From NCBI GenBank assembly GCA_052031065.1, contig JBPEXY010000211.1:1-8889 (forward strand): DNA of 8,889 nucleotides, read 5' to 3'. Source of the stretch: JBPEXY01 sp052031065. GTDB lineage: Bacteria > Pseudomonadota > Gammaproteobacteria > Immundisolibacterales > Immundisolibacteraceae. Each line of letters opens with the position of its first letter. Position 1 is the stretch's first letter. The notes beneath the pieces were generated by a model. It worked only from the letters and a program-made list of their open reading frames with translations. It was not told the DNA's origin and ran no database searches. The translations under genes and the position numbers were made by a program. Shown piece after piece: positions 6,478 to 8,889 of this stretch.

Positions 6478-7806
6478 TTGGGAAAATCACATTCATGTCC
6501 CGCGCTGCTGATTTCGGCACCTGCGTCGGGTCAGGGAAAAACCACGTTAACCGCAGCGCTGGCCAGGTATCACTCCGGTCAGGGGCGACGGGTAAGGGTG
6601 TTCAAAACCGGCCCTGATTTTATTGACCCAAGCCTGCTGGCGACAGCAAGTGGTAGCCCGGTTCATCCGCTTGATTTATGGATGACAGGTGACCACCGCT
6701 GCCGACACCTGCTCCATGAAGCAGCTGGCGACGCAGATTTAATCCTGGTGGAAGGGGTGATGGGGCTGTTCGATGGTGACCCGAGCAGTGCCGACCTGGC
6801 GGAACAGTTTGATCTGCCGGTGGTGGTCACCATTGATGCAGCGGCAATGGCGCAAACCTTTGGCGCAGTTGCTCAAGGGCTGGCCAGTTACCGGCCACAG
6901 CTGCGGATTGCCGGGGTCGTCGCCAACCGGGTCGCCGGCGCAGGTCACGGTCGCATGGTGGCCGCTAGCGTGCCCGACCCGCTGGTTTTTCTCGGTTGGC
7001 TGGCCGCCGACCCACAGGTGACATTGCCGGAACGGCAACTCGGCCTGCATATGGCCAACGATATCGAGCAGCTGGAGAGTCGGCTGGATGCCGCTGCAGA
7101 CCTGATTACCGAAACGGCTCTTAACAGACTGCCGGCAGCAGTCGAGTTTGCGCCGGTTCAGTTACCACCGATCGAAGCGCTGCTAAAGGGACAGCGCATC
7201 GCCGTGGCTGCAGATGCTGCCTTCTGTTTTTTCTACGCCGCCAACCTCGACCTGTTGCGGGAAATGGGCGCGGAGCTGATCATGTTCTCGCCGCTTGCAG
7301 ATCGTGCCGTTCCAGCTGCAGATGCCCTCTATGTTCCCGGTGGCTATCCCGAACTCCACGCCGCGCAGCTCGCCAGCAATACAGAAATGCTGCGGTCAGT
7401 CCGCGCGTTCTGCGATTCTGGCCGACCGGTGGTGGCTGAGTGTGGCGGGATGCTCTATCTGCTGGATGGACTGATCGATGGCAACGGCCGCCGCCATTCC
7501 ATGGCCGGAGTGGTCAATGGCGCCGCGCAGATGCAGTCGCAACTCGGCGGCCTGGGGGCAACCCAGCTCCAGCTGGGTAAGCTGATGGACGAGTTAACCA
7601 GCGAACCTGAAAAGCTGCGTGGCCACACCTTTCATTATTCCCGGTTTCTGCCAACAGCGACGCCCGCGTTCGCCGCCTGGTGTGAGTCTCCCACCGGCCA
7701 GCGATCCGAAGGGGTCATCCGCCAGGCTGGCCTCACCGCCTCCTATGCCCACTGGTACTTCCCTTCCAGTGCGCGCGCCTGCGCGGCGCTATTCGGCGCC
7801 GGATAA
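6478..7806 (+). CDS. cobB: Cobyrinate a,c-diamide synthase (CobB/CbiA)
   Basis: This cytoplasmic 442-residue enzyme would amidate the a and c side chains of cobyrinic (or hydrogenobyrinic) acid with glutamine and ATP in cobalamin synthesis. The N-terminal ATPase half has the P-loop SAPASGQGKTT (13-23), KTGPDFIDP (43-51) and VEGVMGLFDG (91-100). The C-terminal half is a class I glutamine amidotransferase-like domain, with FFYAANLDLL (about 252-261), VPGGYPELHAAQLASN, the nucleophile C322 in AECGGMLYL and H425 in YAHWYF. All key residues are present and the length is normal. The start is forced to TTG 6478, because an in-frame stop lies at 6439 and the first in-frame ATG comes after the P-loop. 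No good ribosome-binding site is visible. It follows the peptidase by 19 bp, so co-transcription is likely. No other cobalamin gene and no cobalamin riboswitch is seen here. The archaeal homologue CfbB acts on sirohydrochlorin instead, which is unlikely in this setting. Confidence 0.93.
   Translation: MGKSHSCPALLISAPASGQGKTTLTAALARYHSGQGRRVRVFKTGPDFIDPSLLATASGSPVHPLDLWMTGDHRCRHLLHEAAGDADLILVEGVMGLFDGDPSSADLAEQFDLPVVVTIDAAAMAQTFGAVAQGLASYRPQLRIAGVVANRVAGAGHGRMVAASVPDPLVFLGWLAADPQVTLPERQLGLHMANDIEQLESRLDAAADLITETALNRLPAAVEFAPVQLPPIEALLKGQRIAVAADAAFCFFYAANLDLLREMGAELIMFSPLADRAVPAADALYVPGGYPELHAAQLASNTEMLRSVRAFCDSGRPVVAECGGMLYLLDGLIDGNGRRHSMAGVVNGAAQMQSQLGGLGATQLQLGKLMDELTSEPEKLRGHTFHYSRFLPTATPAFAAWCESPTGQRSEGVIRQAGLTASYAHWYFPSSARACAALFGAG
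7784..7801. repeat. GC-rich inverted repeat at the convergent cobB end
   Basis: CGGCGC (7784-7789) pairs with GCGCCG (7796-7801) around a 6-nt loop, inside the last codons of cobB and just past the stop of the opposing monooxygenase gene. Neither strand has a T tract after the stem, so it is at best a weak bidirectional hairpin. It is the only stem I see near this junction. Confidence 0.3.
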
Positions 7807-7808
7807 AT

Positions 7809-8889
7809 TCAGTTGGCGTACCGATTTTTCGGCCGTGGCACACCCAGGTTCTCGCGCAGGGTGTTACCTTCATACTCCGTACGATAAAGTCCACGGCGCT
7901 GCAGCTCCGGCACCAGCTTGTCAACGAAGGCATCCATACCCCCGGGCAGGTAGGGAAACATGATGTTGAAGCCGTCACAGGCATCGCTCATCAACCACTC
8001 CTCCATCTCGTCAGCGATGGTCTGCGCGGTGCCAACCATTTCCAGTGCACCAAAGGCGCCGCCCACATGTTGTGCCAGCTCACGCACGGTCATGTTGTCT
8101 TCACGGGCCATATCGATCAACTTCTGTCGTGAGGTATGGCTGGCATTGGTCGGCGGAATCTCCGGCAGGGGGCCATCCAGATCGAACTCGGAAGCGTCAC
8201 ATCCGAGCTGCACGGAGAGCGTACCGATACCACTGGCCGGGTTGACCATGCTGTCCAGTTTGCGCTTGATCGCTTTCGCCTCCGCAACGGTATCGGCCAC
8301 CACCACGAAGTTCCCGGGTAATATTTTCAGGTGGTCACGATTACGCCCTGCCTGTTCGGCACGTTTTTTTACATCAGCGTAATAGTTCTGCGCATCTTTC
8401 ATATCACTGGCCGCGGCAAAGACCATCTCCGCCACCTCAGCGGCAAACTGACGGCCCGCTTCCGAGGCGCCAGCCTGGACGATCAGCGGCCAGCCCTGAA
8501 CCGGCCTGGCGATATTGAGCGCGCCGTCTACTGAGTAAAACTCGCCTTTGTGATGCGGCGGGTGCATTTTGTCCAGATCCGCGAAGATTCCGGATTCCTG
8601 GTCCATCAGGAAAGCATCATCTTCCCAGCTGTCCCAAAGTTTGGTGACCACTTCGTAACACTCACGACCACGGCGATAGCGGGTGTCATGTTCCAGCGCC
8701 TCTTCAAGACCAAAATTGAGCGCTTCCTGGGGATTGGCCGAGGTGACGATGTTCCAGCCGGCGCGGCCACCGCTGATATGATCCAGCGTGGCGAATTTAC
8801 GCGCGATGTTATACGGCTCGTTGTAGGTGGTCGATGAGGTGGCAATCAGCCCCAGGTGTTTGGTTACCATCGACAGTGCCGGCAGCACT
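7809..8889 (-). CDS. LLM-class flavin-dependent monooxygenase, NtaA/SnaA/DszA/DmoA type (5' end missing)
   Basis: The open frame runs from TGA (7811-7809) to the window edge, giving 360 residues of C-terminal sequence. Family members are about 440-460 residues long, so roughly 90 N-terminal residues lie outside. The visible part begins in the TIM-barrel core: VTKHLGLIATSSTTYNEPYN, then LDHISGGRAGWNIVTS, a hallmark of the nitrilotriacetate/pristinamycin/dibenzothiophene-sulfone/dimethylsulfide monooxygenase group of the luciferase-like superfamily. Later come GEFYSVDGALNIARPVQGWP, then VQAGASEAGRQFAAEVAEMVF and GFNIMFPYLPGG, also typical. These enzymes use reduced FMN from a separate reductase and O2 to attack C-S or C-N bonds or related substrates. 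The substrate here cannot be told from sequence. The GTG at the edge is an internal valine, not a start. Its stop is 2 bp from the cobB stop. Confidence 0.9.
   Translation of the reverse strand, partial: VLPALSMVTKHLGLIATSSTTYNEPYNIARKFATLDHISGGRAGWNIVTSANPQEALNFGLEEALEHDTRYRRGRECYEVVTKLWDSWEDDAFLMDQESGIFADLDKMHPPHHKGEFYSVDGALNIARPVQGWPLIVQAGASEAGRQFAAEVAEMVFAAASDMKDAQNYYADVKKRAEQAGRNRDHLKILPGNFVVVADTVAEAKAIKRKLDSMVNPASGIGTLSVQLGCDASEFDLDGPLPEIPPTNASHTSRQKLIDMAREDNMTVRELAQHVGGAFGALEMVGTAQTIADEMEEWLMSDACDGFNIMFPYLPGGMDAFVDKLVPELQRRGLYRTEYEGNTLRENLGVPRPKNRYAN

Noticed and set aside
6495..6511. ATG at 6495 as start of cobB
   Set aside because: It is out of frame with the P-loop and the rest of the enzyme; its frame has no CobB homology.
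7960..8837. Plus-strand frames of 60-140 codons opposite the monooxygenase
   Set aside because: They are antisense to a clear family member and lack recognisable motifs.
8886..8888. GTG at the right edge as start of the monooxygenase
   Set aside because: It falls in the middle of the conserved barrel core, so about 90 N-terminal residues are missing and the gene must continue beyond the window.
1..8889. CRISPR arrays, insertion sequences, tRNA or rRNA genes, prophage genes
   Set aside because: I looked for regularly spaced repeats, transposase motifs, terminal inverted repeats and tRNA-like cloverleafs and saw none.

Overview
The window looks like an ordinary chromosomal stretch from a moderately GC-rich gammaproteobacterium. 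The recognisable proteins are a YqhA-like membrane protein, a YjgN/DUF898 protein with an M48 peptidase, a group I truncated globin and several c-type cytochromes. The density of periplasmic c-type cytochromes would suit a respiratory, possibly sulfur- or nitrogen-cycling, aquatic bacterium, but that is inference. There is no sign of phage, transposon, integron or CRISPR, and I saw no tRNA or rRNA.

Left part (1-1788, all + strand): three haem-binding genes follow each other closely. They are the 3' end of a multihaem-type cytochrome, a stand-alone Tll0287-like/DUF3365 haem protein, and a small cytochrome c5-like monohaem protein. After 149 bp comes a group I truncated haemoglobin. The first three are probably one transcription unit that makes a periplasmic electron-transfer set. 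The globin has its own ribosome-binding site and may be separate. A stem-loop with a short T tract follows the globin.

Middle part (1914-7806): a YqhA/UPF0114 membrane protein on the - strand faces a divergent 311-bp promoter region. From there a + strand run starts: a DUF898 polytopic membrane protein overlaps by 23 nt an 841-residue membrane-anchored M48 metallopeptidase with C-terminal TPR repeats. After a 19-bp gap comes a cobyrinate a,c-diamide synthase (CobB/CbiA). The DUF898-peptidase pair is a plausible envelope quality-control module. The cobalamin gene has no cobalamin neighbours here and may only share the transcript.

Right edge (7809-8889, - strand): the C-terminal three quarters of a flavin-dependent monooxygenase of the NtaA/SnaA/DszA/DmoA type runs off the window. 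It converges on cobB with only 2 bp between the two stop codons.

Nothing here is convincingly a new system. The best leads are the clustered haem proteins next to a globin and the DUF898 plus M48-TPR pair with a cysteine-rich tail.
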